Source: Aquilaria yunnanensis | Lineage: Eukaryota > Streptophyta > Magnoliopsida > Malvales > Thymelaeaceae | Reading direction: 5' to 3' | NCBI GenBank assembly: GCA_039654915.1 | Contig: CM077600.1 | Coordinates: 45,864,492-45,928,491, forward strand | DNA: 64,000 bases | Part shown: one piece after another, positions 42,009-55,470 of the stretch | Layout of the letters: each line of letters starts with the position of its first letter | How positions within the stretch are numbered: position 1 is the stretch's first letter | Program-made: the position numbers and the translations under genes | Notes under the pieces: generated by a model | Databases searched by the model: none | What the model saw: the letters and a program-made list of their open reading frames with translations, nothing else | What the model was told of the DNA's origin: nothing

Positions 42009-43825
42009 CTATGTGGTAGAGGTGTGCACAGAACCCGGTGAACCCACAAAACCGCATAAACCAATCCACACCAAACCTTATTTATGCGGTTTTATATGGT
42101 TTTTGTTATGATTCGGGTTTAGAAATTTTAAAACCGCATATCATATGGTGCGTTCACGGTTTTTAAATATCAAAACCAATAAAAACTGCACCGGACCGAT
42201 AAGAAATGTTTAATCAAATATAAATTAAAATTATATACCTAATTATTTATTCTCCCTCTCTTTTAATTTCTATTTCTTTCAAATACCCTATTTACTAACA
42301 TTGAGCCGCAAAACCTATTTACATTTACCAAGCCCACCCAACTGCCCAAGCCCAAATCTATTACTCTTCGTCTCTTACTCTCTTACTCTCTTACTCTCTT
42401 AGTAGTACCAGGCTACCACCAAGCACCAACGCAACCCACACATCAGCCATCAGGAAAAGGAAAACCACCCTGTCCCCCTGCCCTTCGTATACTGCCCACC
42501 AGTCCACCTCCAGTCGACCAGTCTTAGTCCCACGTCCCCCAAGATCCAATCTTTCACCGGAATCCTAGCAGTAGCCGTGGCGAAGATGACAAAGCGGCAA
42601 ACCTTCGTGAAGCACTGGTGTCGGTGCGTCTTTTTTTTTTTCCCTTTGGTATCGCATTGTCATTTTCAGTGGTTCTGTAACATGCGTGAGCTTGCGTGAT
42701 TATTGTTTTTTGTTTCGTGTTCCTTCCGGTGTTCATCACCCCTTCTCCATCCACCTCAATTTTTTCTCGTACATCCATTTTCTGATATTCAATTTCTCTT
42801 TGTCAATTTTTTTCCATTTCATCATTTACAAGATCGGGCATTTGTTTTGGTCTAGTGTTGTAGATGCCTCATGAGCGCTTTCTTTTCTTTTGTTTCTTCA
42901 ATGAAAATTTACGAGATCATGGCCTTGAAATTCTTCGCATTTGTTTCTCCGATCAAGTATTTATGAGATCATCTTTGTTGTTTATTGGTAATTAATGGAG
43001 TTAGGTGCTCGTTGCTCTGTCACACCCCCACAACCAATCCATTGTTTTCCACTTTTCCTGGGTTTCAAATAACACTTCCCATCTAATTTTGATTTTGATT
43101 TCCTGTATGTTTTGAATTTTTCTTTTTTGGTTCTTTTTCATGATTAATAAATTATTCTTTCTTTTTCTAATATTGCAGTTACGCTTGCTTGCTTGTCTTT
43201 GTTTTATGGGTTTCGGCTTAGGCATTTGAAAATAGCTTCGGAGTTCTTGTAGTTTTACACTTTTACTGGTCTTTAGTGTGAATGACTGAATGTTTGCGCC
43301 ATTGGTTGTCTTCGTGTTTCAAAACGTATTCTATTATCTGATGCTCCTGTACTGATTTTGTAGGTTTCCAGACGATGGACTCGCTGAATTCTTCTTAATA
43401 TTACATATAAGATCTTGGTATGTTCTAATTCTATGCCTATTTGTATTTGGTACTATTGAATAAATTTGTCCAGAAAGAATATTATTCCTGTTTGGTGTGT
43501 GTTTCGATTTTCTGTGCTTTTGGTGGGCTCTGAATGAGTCTTTGACAGACAACTGAGTACTTTGTTGTTTTTAACTGAAAACTGATTCTTTGTACTTGCC
43601 CTGTTAGGTTGTGCTTGTAGAATATTATTGGGATGTGAAACAGAAATAATATTGTGACAAATATATATGGATGTTGATAATGGCAACTTGAAACTTGATA
43701 GAATATTATTGGTAATGGATAAAATAAAAATCATTCAAAACCTATTCAAAATCATTCAAAACCATGGTAGCGATTAAAATATATAAACCCACCCAACATA
43801 TTTTGGTTTTATTGGTGCGGGAGAA

Positions 43826-45841
43826 ATGGCCACAGTGAATGATTCCACCACAATGCAACAAGTAGAAGTAAAAGATACTCAGACAAAAGATTCGACCATG
43901 AATGTTGATAAAGGGCGATAAGGTAAGAGAAAACTTTCTTCCTTGGTTTGGGAGCATTTTGAGAGGTTGCCTTGTGATACTAAAGATGAGCAAATGGCGA
44001 AGTGTCTCAATTGTGGTATAGATTATAAATGCCCTCCTAGAAATGGTACAAGTACATTATGGGCTCATATTGAAAGGTGTTACAAGAACTTGTATGATGT
44101 GGGTGGTGATAAAAACAGCAACTTATAGGTTTTAAAAGTGAAGGTAGTGCTGGGAATGGTACAACTGCTATTATTAATTGGAGATTTGATCAGGAAGCAT
44201 GTAGGAAAGCTTTAGTTCGCATGATTATTGTTGATGAGCTCCCCTTTAAAATGGTTGAGCGAAATGGTTTTCGAGATTTCATGAATGTTGCTCAACCTAA
44301 GTTTCAAGTTCCTTCATGTACTACTGTGGCTAGAGATTGCCTTCATTTGTATTTACAAGAAAAGAAAAGTTTGAGGAACTTCCTAAAGACAAAAACACAA
44401 AAGGTATGCCTTACCATCGATACTTGGACATCAATCCAAAATATGAGTTACAGGTGTTTAACTATCCACTTCATTGACGAAGAATGGAACTTGCATAAAA
44501 GAATTCTTAACTTTGATCCCATTCATAGTCATAAAGGTGAAGAAGTTGGTAAGACACTTGAAAAATGTTTGCTTGATTGGGGGATACAAAAAGTATTAAC
44601 TATAACAGTTGATAATGCCTCTTCCAATGATCTTTGAACTTTCTTACTTGAGGAAAAAAATGAAAGATGGAAGTGTTTTGGATGGAAAGTTTCTTCATAT
44701 AAGGTGTTATGCACACATTATTAACCTTATTGTGAAAGATGGTTTGGGAGAGATTTATGATTCCATTGTTCGTATTCGGGGTGCTGTGAGGTATATTAGA
44801 TCTTCTCCAATTAGGTCAAGAAAATTCAAGGAAAGTGTTGAAGCTGTCAAGATTGATTGTAAGGGGCTTTTTTGTTTGGATGTAGAGACTAGGTGGAATT
44901 CCACTTACATGATTCTGGATGCAGCTTGTAAGTTTCAAAAGGCATTTGAGAACTTACGAAACCATGATTTCCAATATCAGTATGATCTCTTGGATAAGAA
45001 TGGCATTCCTTCGGATGATGATTGGGAAAATGCTAAGATAATGGTTCATTTCCTAAAGCAATTTTATGAAACAACAAATCGTGTATCAGGATCATTGTAT
45101 GTGACTGCCAATAATTTTTTTCATGAAATTTATGAAATTGAGGTGGCAATGAATGAGATGAAAAATAGTAATGATGCTATTATGAAATTCATGGCTGAAA
45201 AAATGATGCATAAGTTTGAGAAATATTGGGGGAATATCAAAAACATGAATGCATTGCTTTTCATTGCGGTTATTCTTGATCCTAGATACAAGTTTGATTT
45301 TGTTAAGTGGAGTTTTACTAATGCTTATGGAGTTAAAAAGGGGGCTGAAATGGCTACGTCGGTAGAGGGTAAGTTGGTCGCAATGTTTGAGGAGTATAAT
45401 GCTGCGACCACCTTTGGCCAATCAAGTTCTGTGGTTGAACAAGAAGCAATTGCTTCAAAAAAGGTTAGGCATGGTGGGCTGCCTCCTTTTGGGAGTGGTA
45501 AGGATCATATAAAGTCATTATATAGGAAGCATAAACAACAACAAAATTGTGTTGATCATAAATCTGAGTTAGAGAAATACCTGGCTGAAAACATTGTTGA
45601 TGATGATAATGATGAATTTGATATATTGAAGTGGTGGAAGAACAATGGTCGTAACTATAGTGTTCTTTCAAAGATGGCAAGAGATGTTTGTGCTATACCG
45701 ATTTCCACCGTTGCTTCCGAGAGTGTATTTAGTACTAGAGGTCGAGTGCTTGACACTTTCCGTAGCTCTTTGACCCCCAAAACAATAGAAGCACTTGTTT
45801 GTTCTCAAGATTGGTTAAAGAGCTACACCACTTTTATTTGA
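43826..45841 (+). pseudogene. hAT transposase (BED zinc finger and C-terminal dimerisation domain), decayed
   Basis: The ATG at 43826 is followed in frame by a TAA at 43919, then by a BED-type finger (VWEHFERL, CLNC...H-x4-C). The frame shifts near 44115, continues through the transposase core (44130-44630: LTIDTWTS, and the HIRCYAHIINLIV region after a second shift near 44620), and goes on to 45841. The C-terminal dimerisation domain is clear (ELEKYL, DILKWWKNN, FSTRGRVLD, LTPKTIEALVCSQDWL). A third shift near 45830 separates the tail EVEERIGELEQIE. At least one stop and three frame changes make it non-functional as read, unless splicing removes some of them. Confidence 0.9.
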
Positions 45842-46182
45842 GGTTGAGGAAAGAATTGGTGAGCTCGAACAAATTGAAACAGGTAAATTAATTTTTTTTA
45901 TATCTATTGTGGCAACGTGCGGGTCTTTTTCGGGAGTCGCCACCAATCGGTTTTCGCTTAGGTCGATTGGATACCTAAAATATGGTCTGCGAGAGTTCGG
46001 GGATCGGGAGTACGGTTACGCTAAAATAACTTTGTTATAGCGCCCAAAATTGGCACCTTAGTTGATTTTAATTTTGTTTTGCTTTGCTTTTAGAAAAATT
46101 TCAGTTAATTTTCAATCTAGAATTTTTAACTGAATTAATCGGATGTGGATTTTTGGTAATTAATTTGTATAGAATTTTATAC

Positions 46183-46550
46183 TTCCGAACCATGGACTCT
46201 GCCGAGTCATTTGGACACGGAAGATTTGATTCTGAACCATGGACTCTGGCGAGTCATTTGGACACGGAATTTGGTGAAATTTTAAACAATTTAATCCATA
46301 TCATCAATATGGATTTTTATCTTTTTATTTATTTAATTTATTTAGTTTAAAAGGTTGATATTTTCCAAACCGTAGATCCTGCCGGATCATTCGGATATGA
46401 AATTTAATATCCAAGCCATGGATTCTAACCGAATCATTTGGACATGGATATGATCCGTCTTAGGATTTCGTTATTTAATTTAATTTTATTTTTAATAATT
46501 TTAGTTAATATCCAAGCCATGGATTCTAACCGAATCATCTGGACATGGAT
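46183..46550. repeat. Five hairpin modules in solo LTR D, with a third stem type
   Basis: Copies at 46183-46222 and 46230-46269 (GACTC/GAGTC), about 46363-46402 (GATCC/GGATC), and about 46409-46450 and 46507-46550 (GATTC/GAATC with loop TAACC). The last two are near-identical and show the GATTC/GAATC stem not seen in the other LTRs. Confidence 0.75.
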
Positions 46551-48289
46551 ATGATCCGTCTTAGGATTTTATCAAACCTACTAAGAACGGATTCACAAAC
46601 ATTTGAATGCTTCTTAACCAATCATTTGGTACACATTAGATGTATTACAAGGATTAAAATTAAACTACTCTAAAAATAAAAATAAATAAAATAAAAAATG
46701 AATATCTTAAGTTACATCCTTATGTGAATTTAATGGTTAAATCTAATACATGGCTAGATAATCAAAGAAAGAAAGAAAACAAAAAGAGAACAAAGAAATA
46801 AATCTACTGTCAGGGACTAATCTGCAACAAAAAAGAAATAGTTAGTGGCTCATAGGAACAAAATAGAAAGTTGGATAACTAAGATGAAGTTATACCCAAA
46901 AGGAACTGATTAATTGGGTGTCAATAATAAGCATTCAGAAAATAGGATTAGTTGACTATATCAAAAGGCATAAGTAGATCTACAATATATACATTACACC
47001 AGTAAGACCATAGTATCTGAACTGAAGTGGGAGATAAACCTTCTAGTTGTATATCTGCTGCCCAGAATTTCAAATCGACCTATCTTTATTCACAAATCTA
47101 TATAAAAAAAAAAAAAACCATCGAGTTATCCAAACCATTATATAAAACTATCTATATACATAACTTAGGCACATACATAAAATTCACAAATGCAATATCA
47201 AGTTGTGGTTGACAGCACATAAATTATAAAAAAAATGCAAGTTAGCCCATCAGACAAGACCTCAGGTAGAATCACAGATAAGTACTCTTCACTCCAGAAA
47301 TTAGATAAAATCATTTATAAGTGCAAATGGAAGTTCATGAACCGGTACTGACACTAGACATCCATATGAACATTTATTAAATTTACCAAATTCAAACTTG
47401 CAACACACAAATTACTATAAATTTCGAAATCAAGGACTCCTGTTAAACTTAAAGAACCAGTTGTGAGACAAACTAGTCTCCACTTCAACGATTATATAAA
47501 ATAAAAGAAACATCCAATTTGCATTTTTGTAAAAGTAGAAATAGACTAGACACAAATGGCTATTAGCATAAGAAATGACATCCCTAGATGCAGAGCATAC
47601 AATTTATGATAGATTTTATAACAAGCAACAAAGACAAGCCTTCTGATGCCTATTCCATATTTAATGGAGTTCAGTAAAAAAATGCATATAAATTCAACCA
47701 CGGCTCGAAATCCAATCCTATAAAAATCCTGTATAAACTAGACTCATAAGGATATTATCATAAAGATTGGTTTGTCCAGCAACAAAACACATGATTTATA
47801 GTGCAATTTCAAAGTCCACGGATCAATAGAACTAACAGCAAACTCACGGGTTGAGACACTTGTACCTTTTTACCTCGTTGTAATCTAGCTCGCATATCAG
47901 TCCATGGACAGCAGCGTAGGCATGTAGATGGTCCATATTACTACACAAGTATGTATGTTTCACAACAATATAATTATTTATTTATTTTATTATTCTGAAT
48001 CACTCAAGTTTATAAGGAGAAATATTATTTATTTTCATCAATGCTGATAGCACTTCAGTCGGGCGTTAAAACTATAAAAGTAATTCCGATTAATGGAGGG
48101 GCCAAAACAAACTAAAGGACAAACAAAGGAAAGACAAACAATAAATATAAACGAAACCTTGCTGTCCATGCTTAATCTGCACAGAAAATAAAGTTAGTGA
48201 CTTGGATGGATAAAATAAAAATAACTAAGGGCTAAATAAGAATTTTATCCAAAAGACAAATAATTTTGACTTGGTCAAAGACGAGAAAC

Positions 48290-48960
48290 GCGTCTGTTTT
48301 CGTTTTTTACTTCTTCTTCTCCTTTTCAGGCGCGATGAGGGGAGACGGCGTCGTCGCGGCAGCTGGAGGGAGGAAGCCTTCTGGTGGCGTGAGGCGAGAT
48401 GGCGGCGGAGCGATGGCAGGACGCAAGGAGGGGAAGCCAGGCGACGGTGCGTAAAAGGAGGAGGGCGTGAACGGCAGGGCAGGCACGGACGGCAGGGGAG
48501 GCACGATGGCTGGGAAGGCGCGACTGGCAGGGAAGACACAGACGGCAGGAGATGTGCGACGGTTGGGAAGGGTGGGAGGCGCGACGGAGGCTGAGCTGGG
48601 TGCGACGGGCATGACGGAGCGGGGGCGAGGGGAGACCGGAGGCGGCGACTGGAGGGACAGCAGGGGGCGAACGCGGCGGCTCGGCGACGGTGCGACGCAA
48701 ACGAGGGGAGCTGGAGGATGAGCGACGGCAGGAGGGAGAGCTGGTGCGGTGAGAGAAGGGAGAAGAGAGAGAGAATTTTTTTTTTTTCTGTGTGTGTGCG
48801 TTCTGTCTAAGAGAGAGAGAATAGAAACAGAGAGGGAGAAGAAACAGAGAGGGAGAGAGAGAGAAAGATAACTCAGAGAGAGAGAGAGAGAAAAGATCGA
48901 AAACAGAGAGGGAGAAGGAGAGAAGAGAACTCAGCTGTAGGCCGAGAGAGAGATAGGGAG
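48290..48960 (-). other. GC-rich block and GA/CT-rich leader of solo LTR D
   Basis: A GC-rich stretch (48320-48740) is followed by GA-repeats (48770-48960, plus strand). On the LTR's strand this is a CT-rich leader and then a Pro/Arg/Ser-coding region, like the leader blocks of LTRs B and C. Several overlapping open frames on both strands are compositional. Confidence 0.6.
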
Positions 48961-49304
48961 AGCGTGAATGAGAGGGAGAGGTCTGTCGGCCGAGATAAGG
49001 AAGAAAGAAGTCCAGAGCCTTCCAAATTGAAATGCTAGCCGGGGAAGGCTTAGCTGGGGGAGGATTTTTTTCTGTTTTCTTCTTCTTCTTCTTTTTTTTT
49101 TTTAAATCTTTTTAATTAATTAATTAATTAATAATTACTAATTAATCAATATTTTTAATAAACACGTAAAGATATATATGTATACCTATGTATATATTTT
49201 AATTAACACTATATGAAAAAAAAATGCCCCCCTTTAAACTAATAATATGTATATATTATTAATAATCTAATTTAATGAAAGTCGGACGAAATTGGGTGTC
49301 AACA

Positions 49305-50000
49305 TCTATGGTTAGTAAATTAGTATATATGCATCTTGATACTTCTGAATATTCTTTTGATCCCATTTACATGTTGATGATTGCCAGAGTTTTCCGCAAA
49401 AACACCTAAGTCATCTTTTACTCCCAATGTCAGTGGTAATTGAAATGCTTTTCTTCCATTCATCTTTTAGGTAATAATGCATTTTTTTTTACTTTTGTTT
49501 TCATAACTTATTCAAAGATAATAGATTGATATTGTTTTGTTTGATTGTAAATGATATTTTAGGCACCATTGTCTAGGCATTAAGATTCGAGGAAGACATC
49601 TTTGCTTTGACAGTCTATGATACTGGAATGTTGCAGATAAGGAGTTTCTTATTTGTGTGCTTTGGTGATAACAAATAGACAATATGTTTCATATGTGTGT
49701 ATGGTTTAGGATGATAACTTTGACTTGTTTGATATTTTTATTTGTTATGTGTGTTCATTTTATGGATTGAATTGGATTGTATTTAATTTTGTTGTCTATG
49801 TTATGTGATTATACTAATTATTCCAAGTTAGTATAATGGATTTTTGACGTAAAAGAACTGCAATCAAACCGCAACCAAACCGCAATTATGCGGTCTGGTT
49901 TAAAATTCATATATAAAGTGGTGCGGTTACGGTTTCTAAAGTGTGAAACCGTTTACTATGTGATGCGGTTACGGGTTTGATCTTAAACCGCACCACGAAC
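49305..50000 (+). other. hAT 3' region between the two solo LTRs
   Basis: Downstream or intronic sequence of the hAT element. Subterminal motifs TGCGGTT and AACCGCA appear from about 49868. No gene seen. Confidence 0.6.
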
Positions 50001-52488
50001 TGTGGCAACGTCGGGTTTTCTGGAGTCGCCACCAATCAGTTTTTTTCTTAGGTCGATTGGTCACCTTAAAATTGGTCTGCGAGAGTTCGGGGATCGGGAG
50101 TACGGTTACGCTAAAACAATATTGTTATAGCGCCCAAAATTGGCACCTTAGTTGATTTTAATTTTATTTTACTTTGCTTTTAAATAATTTTCAGTTAATT
50201 TAGAGATTTTAACTGAATTAGTCGAAATGTGGATTTTTAAGTTAATTTGTATAAAATTTTATACTTCCGAACCATGGACTCTGCCGAGTCATTTGGACAC
50301 GGAAGATTTTGATTCCGAACCATGGACTCTGCCGAGTCATTTGGACACGGAATTTGGTGAAATTTTAAACAATTTTATCCATATTGTAAAAATATGGATT
50401 TTTTTATCTTTTTATTTAATTTATTTATTTTAAAAAGTTTGATATTTTCCAAACCGTAGATCCTGCCGGATCATCCGGATATGGAAATTAAATTTAATTT
50501 ATTGTTAGTTATATAATTATTACTTTTATGGAATTAATTATTAGTTTAATTACTAATTCGTAATTCTTTTTGTTATAGAATTTTTAGATAAAAAAATTTT
50601 ATTTTTTATTTTCTTTCTTTTCTTTTCTCTCTTTTCTTTCTTATATTTTTCTTTTCTTTTTGATTTAATCTTTCCTTTCTTTTCTTTCTTTTCTTTCTTT
50701 TCTTTTTCTTATCTTTCTTATCTTTTTCTTATCTTTCTTTTCTTTTCTTTTTCTTGTCTTTCTTATCTTTTTCTTATCTTGTTTTAATTTTCTTTTTGTT
50801 TTCTTGTTTAATGAAAAATATTTATTATTTTAGTGGATTTAAAAGTTATATTTTAAATAAATCAGTAAAATATAAAGTCTTAATTTTCATGTATTTTTTT
50901 TAAACAGGTTTTATTTTTATTTTTTTATTATTTTTACTGGATAAAAATAACTATTAAAATTAATTTTAACTTTTTGTTATCTTTAAAGAATTAAAAACAT
51001 GTATATAAAAATAAAAATAATTGGCTTTTTTAAAAATGATTTTTATTAGCCTTAATAATTAATTACAAAATAATCTTCTTTTAATTTTCATTTATTTATT
51101 AATTAGTAAAGGGTAAAGGTGAATTAAATAAAAAATTATATAAAGAAAAAAAAATTAATAATAATAAAGTGGGGCTTTTTGGCCATCCACTTTAAAAATA
51201 ATAATAAATGTTAGCAAAGTTAATTAAATTAATTGTTAAACAACAATAATAAAAATTTAGTCAAGTTAATTAAATTAATTAATTAACAACAATAATAAAA
51301 AGTTAGCCAAGTTAATTAAATTAATTAATTATCAACAATAATAAAAATTTAGCCAAATTAATTAAATTAATTAATTAACAACGATAATAAAAAGTTAGCC
51401 AAATTAATTAAATTAATTAACAACAATAAATAAAAAGTTAGCCAAATTAATTAAATTAATTAATTAACAACAATAATAAAAAGCTAGCCAAGTTAATTAA
51501 ATTAATTAATTAACAACAATAATAAAAGTTAATTAATTGTTAACAACAATTATAAAAGTTAGTAATAATGCAAAAATTAAAAGGTTAGTAACAATAATAG
51601 TATTAAAAGTTAGTTGTTAGTAAGTTAATAACAACAATAAAAAAGGGGGTTAGTAATAAACAAATAATAAACAAACAAGTAAAAATTAAAAGGGTTAGTA
51701 ATTAATTCTGTAAGAATAAAATACAAAGTTAGTGACCAAAGTGAAAGAAATTGAAAAGATGAAGGATTAAATGAGAGTTGTACCCTTGATTTTAAATTCT
51801 GAATTCTGAGAAATGGAAACAGAGGGCGCGCGACAGGGGGGAAGAAGATGGCTTAATCGTCAAAATGAAAAGTTTTGAGATTTTCTGAGGAAAGGAAGGA
51901 GAGCTAGGGACTAAGGCTGTAATTTTTTCTATTTTAAAAACGGAGCTCTAAGCTTTTATTTCTATTTTTCTCTGTGTTCAGCACAAAATTTGGGGGGCTA
52001 TTTATAGAGGAAGTTTGGCTGAACTGTTGATGGATAAATTAATAAAAAATTTCAAACTTATCTTTTAAATTGGTAAAATGACAATTTTAGTCCTTTACGT
52101 CTCTCAGCCTCTGGATAAGTTCCTGAAGCTTCTGATTTTGACAATTTTGTCGTTTTCTGTCAATTTGCGCCAAAAACGTCGGCAGGCCCAAAATTTTATG
52201 TGACAAACTACCAAATGCTCCTGGAACTTTCAGAATTTGTCAATTTTTCCCGAAACTTCTTAATGTTGTCATTTTTACCTCAAACTTTTAAATTTTGCCA
52301 TTTTTTTGGAGTTTTCTTTTTTCTTTCAAATACACACATATATCATTTTAAATCAAATCTTCACAAAAAAAAAATATATTTTAAACTAATTAAAATTTTT
52401 AGTAATAATAATAATAATAAAAATAATAATTTTTTTTATTTAATTTCTTTTAAAAATTTTTATGGTCGGACGAAATTGGGTGTCAACA
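50001..52488 (-). mobile_element. Solo LTR E of the Tat/Ogre-type group (minus orientation)
   Basis: 2488 bp with the family ends, flanked by the 5-bp TSD CGAAC (49996-50000, 52489-52493) and no internal region. Very like LTR A in length and content, with a TATA box at 51999-52006, TAATTAA array at 51210-51530 and CT-rich tract at 50615-50790. It sits 12 bp from the hAT right end. Confidence 0.94.
50264..50486. repeat. Three covarying hairpin modules in solo LTR E
   Basis: 50264-50303 and 50313-50352 (GACTC/GAGTC) and 50447-50486 (GATCC/GGATC), same order as in LTR A. Confidence 0.75.
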
Positions 52489-52508
52489 CGAACAGCCCTA
52501 CTATGTGG

Positions 52509-53205
52509 ATATATATTCCCTCCATCTCACTTTCTTTGTTCCATTTGATTTTTTAAATCAGTTTGATTTAAATTTATTTATATTATTATTTAATAAAAAT
52601 ATTAAAAAATTATAAATCTTAATTTATTATCTATATATAATTTTTTTTATTTATATACTAAAATTTTAAAAATAAAAATTTATAGATTAATTACTAAAAA
52701 TTGAATAATGTAAAAAATTGGGATAACGGGTTTCATTTAGGATAAGGTCTGCATTATTAGGGACTGGGCGCGAGTTGGCTGGCGCTGTTGACCCGTAGAT
52801 GGTCAACCCTGCTGGGCCGTGTCATTGACTCATTAGTCGTATTTTTTTATTAGGACGAGAGTTTTGTTATTAGTAAAAAATAAAAAGAAAAATCATAGCT
52901 TTAAATCTCTAATATTAAAAGTAATTATTAGGTAAAGATCATAGCTTTTTTATTTGGGGTAAAGATTATATAGCTTTGAACCTCTGATAGTATTAAAAAT
53001 GATTATTCGATAATTTTTTCAAATTTTTAAATTGATTTTTAAATTTCTTTTGAAACGGAGCCGATTGCCTTACCAGTTTCCAGTTTCCCACCATCTTTAT
53101 AGGGCCAGCTCACTTTCTCCATTATGATATATGGATCCAACTAGAATTTTGGTAGTGAGTTTTAAAAATAATATATTAGTAGTAATTATTTAAATATATG
53201 TTAAT
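52509..53205. other. Intergenic spacer
   Basis: AT-rich. A CCCTCCATCTCAC segment near 52519 looks like one end of a Stowaway-like MITE, but no partner end was found. A GC-richer stretch with repeated TTGAC lies near 52760-52850. No gene seen. Confidence 0.4.
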
Positions 53206-53207
53206 TA

Positions 53208-53440
53208 CTCCTTCCGCTTCAAATTTTCTACACCATTTATTTTTTAACAATTAATATATAACTTTTTATTTTTAATATATTAATATATAAATGACAAATA
53301 TTTATATATGAATGATAAATTAAGGATTATAGTTTCTAAGTACATTTTTTTTAATTTTTTTAATAAATAATAATATAAATAAATTTAAATCAAACTATTT
53401 AAAAATGTTAAATTGAGTAAAGATAGAGGGACGGATGGAG
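53208..53440. mobile_element. Stowaway-like MITE
   Basis: The ends are CTCCTTCCGCTTC and, in reverse complement, CTCCATCCGTCCCTC, flanked by TA (53206-53207, 53441-53442). About 233 bp, AT-rich, non-coding. Confidence 0.75.
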
Positions 53441-54089
53441 TATTATAAGTTAAATTTGTATATTTTTTTGTAGTTCAAACTCTCTGTATTGCAAGTTAAG
53501 GGTTTTAAAGGAGGGGAAACTGGGAGGGGCTTAAAACCGGGATTAGTGGAGAAAAGGGCATGAAGGGCTTAAATCCAAGACTATCGGGTGGGGAAACCGT
53601 ATATCACTTGCACTTCCCAGCTAACTTAACAGTGCAGCACAATTTAATTTATATATTAATTTAAAAGTTTATACATAAAGCAGTTCATAGAGTATTTTTC
53701 TAACTATTTTTTTTTAAAAGTTATGTACTTTTTATTGATTTTTATTTATTTTTTAATCTCAGAAAACATTTATAAAATATTATTTAATTTTTTTTTAAAA
53801 AATATTTAAGTGATTACTGATTAAAGAGAGCTGAGAAATTTGAATGACATTAATTTTAGACAAAAAAATCAATAAAAATGAAGACAATGACTTATATTTA
53901 GTGAGAAAAATATAGAGCATCAATATTTTTTTACCATCGCTACAACTCACGTTTGCCCATCAGGCCATGCTGTATCTTTTTTTTTTTTCTTAATATTTTT
54001 TACTTTAACTAAATGTTTGAAAACTTCCCCTCCCCCCCGTAAAAAAAAAACAACAAAGATATATAGGAGCCCCTGTTATTACCGCTGAA
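53441..54089. other. Intergenic spacer
   Basis: AT-rich with a poly-C run near 54030. Nothing recognised. Confidence 0.4.
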
Positions 54090-55470
54090 CTTTGGAAAAA
54101 ATGAAAACATTTGTATCTAGATATGAGATACCGCATACCAACTAATTAAGTATATTTTCATGGTCGATTGGATTTCAATATATGGATGTGAGTGTGTTTT
54201 AACCCTACTAAATAGGGGGTGATCATCATGATGATCAAATTAAAAGGGATACAAATTAAAACAATTAAAAGAAACCAAGTGAGTAACTAACGTTAAGTAC
54301 AATATATATAATGCTGGTAATGAAATGGGCGTTCTATCATTCACCGGTATGTCCTTTAGACTTAACATGTATTTATAATAATTCATTTGATTTTGGGACG
54401 TATAACTTTGATATTATTCAGAATGAAGATCATCTTATCTATATATATTTGAGATATATTTATTTTATTTTGATTATACATTTATTTTTAGATGCATTTA
54501 ACTAGTTCTACAATGCATGAAACCTCTGGTAGGTGTGACCAAGTTTAATGTGGATAAGATATGAAGTAATTAAAGAAAATAAGCAGGTAGCTGTGGGTGT
54601 AGTTGGCTAGGACTATAAAGGATAGAGGTCCATTTAGCCATCTCATTGTGCTTTTCTTACTTGGAGAGAGACTCTTTGTACTTGAACAATGTGGCAGTCT
54701 TGTGGGGTTTCAAAGAAGCTTGCTAACAGGAGATGCTAGAATCCAATTTTCAAGTGGTGGTATCTGAATTATTATTGAGTTCTCATTTTTCATCTTCATT
54801 TTATTTTGGAGCCAATGATAAGGCTCATTATTTAAATAGTTAGTTTCCATCTTTCTCCTTTTGAAATGTTAGCCGTCTTGCTAATAGTGTCGCACATTCT
54901 ATTGCCCAAAAGGGCCAGAGTCTGTTGGGGTGAGAATATTCTCCTATGGCAGCTTTGTATTGCTCTTTTGATTGATCATAGATGGCTACATGACCCTTGT
55001 TTAAAAAAAAAAAAAGATGTATTTATCTAGGTTTGAGATACAAATATTTCATTTTATTTGTATATATATTTTTTATATTCATTTGTATAATTCTAATGTG
55101 CATTTGTCTAATTCTGATAGTCCATTTGTCTAGATTAAAGATACATTTTTTTTTGTTTGGTTGTATATCTATTTCTAAGATTGATTTATTTAGTTTTAAT
55201 ACGCATTTGGCTAGTTATGATAATCATTTGTTTAGGATGGAGCTCATTTTGTTCAGATTTTAAATGTATTTATTTCACTTTGATTATATATCTATTTCTG
55301 AGATTTATTTATCTAGTTCTTTGATATATTTGTTTGGGATTAAGCTCATCCTATTATCTAGATTTGAGATACATTTTTATCTTCTTGTTTATACGTCTAG
55401 TTCTAATATATATTTGTTAATAATTTCCATTATCTTTAATAGTTTTTGTTAGTAGTTGGATATGCATCCA
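54090..55470. repeat. Degenerate repeats of a TTTGTCTAG-type motif
   Basis: Many diverged copies of a 40-50 bp unit with GATACATTT and ATCTAG/GTCTAG, on both sides of the LINE-like relic at 54510-55012. Phe/Ile-rich open frames across it are not genes. Confidence 0.55.
54510..55012 (+). pseudogene. LINE-like 3' end: RNase H (RVT_3-type) relic with poly(A)
   Basis: With stops and shifts the plus strand reads PLVGVTKFNVD near 54520, GVVxxDYKG near 54610, AVLWGFKEAC and ESNFQVVVSE near 54690-54770, and NVSRLANSVAHSIAQKG near 54870. This is the order of the plant RNase H-like domain found at the end of LINE polyproteins. A run of 13 A at 54999-55011 fits a poly(A) tail. Inferred as the 3' remnant of a non-LTR retrotransposon. 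Confidence 0.65.

Larger units (their letters stand above)
45908..49304 (-). mobile_element. Solo LTR D of the Tat/Ogre-type group (minus orientation)
   Basis: The LTR ends (TGTTGACACCC and GTTGCCACA on the minus strand) are flanked by the 5-bp TSD TCTAT (45903-45907, 49305-49309), with no internal region, so it is a solo LTR left by recombination. The end near 45908-46470 is like the other LTRs, while the middle is diverged, so it is a separate subfamily of 3397 bp. Its 46550-48200 part holds nothing recognised. Confidence 0.92.
42017..52500 (+). mobile_element. hAT transposon with two nested solo LTRs
   Basis: The left end TAGAGGTGTGC and right end, in reverse complement TAGGGCTGTTC, are hAT-type inverted repeats, and an 8-bp TSD CTATGTGG lies on both sides (42009-42016, 52501-52508). 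Subterminal AACCGCA/TGCGGTT motifs occur at both ends. Without the two solo LTRs and their TSDs the element is about 4.6 kb, normal for an autonomous hAT, but its transposase is broken. Confidence 0.93.

Noticed and set aside
48225..48721. Six overlapping open frames in solo LTR D
   Set aside because: GC-rich leader sequence with frames on both strands and no domain.
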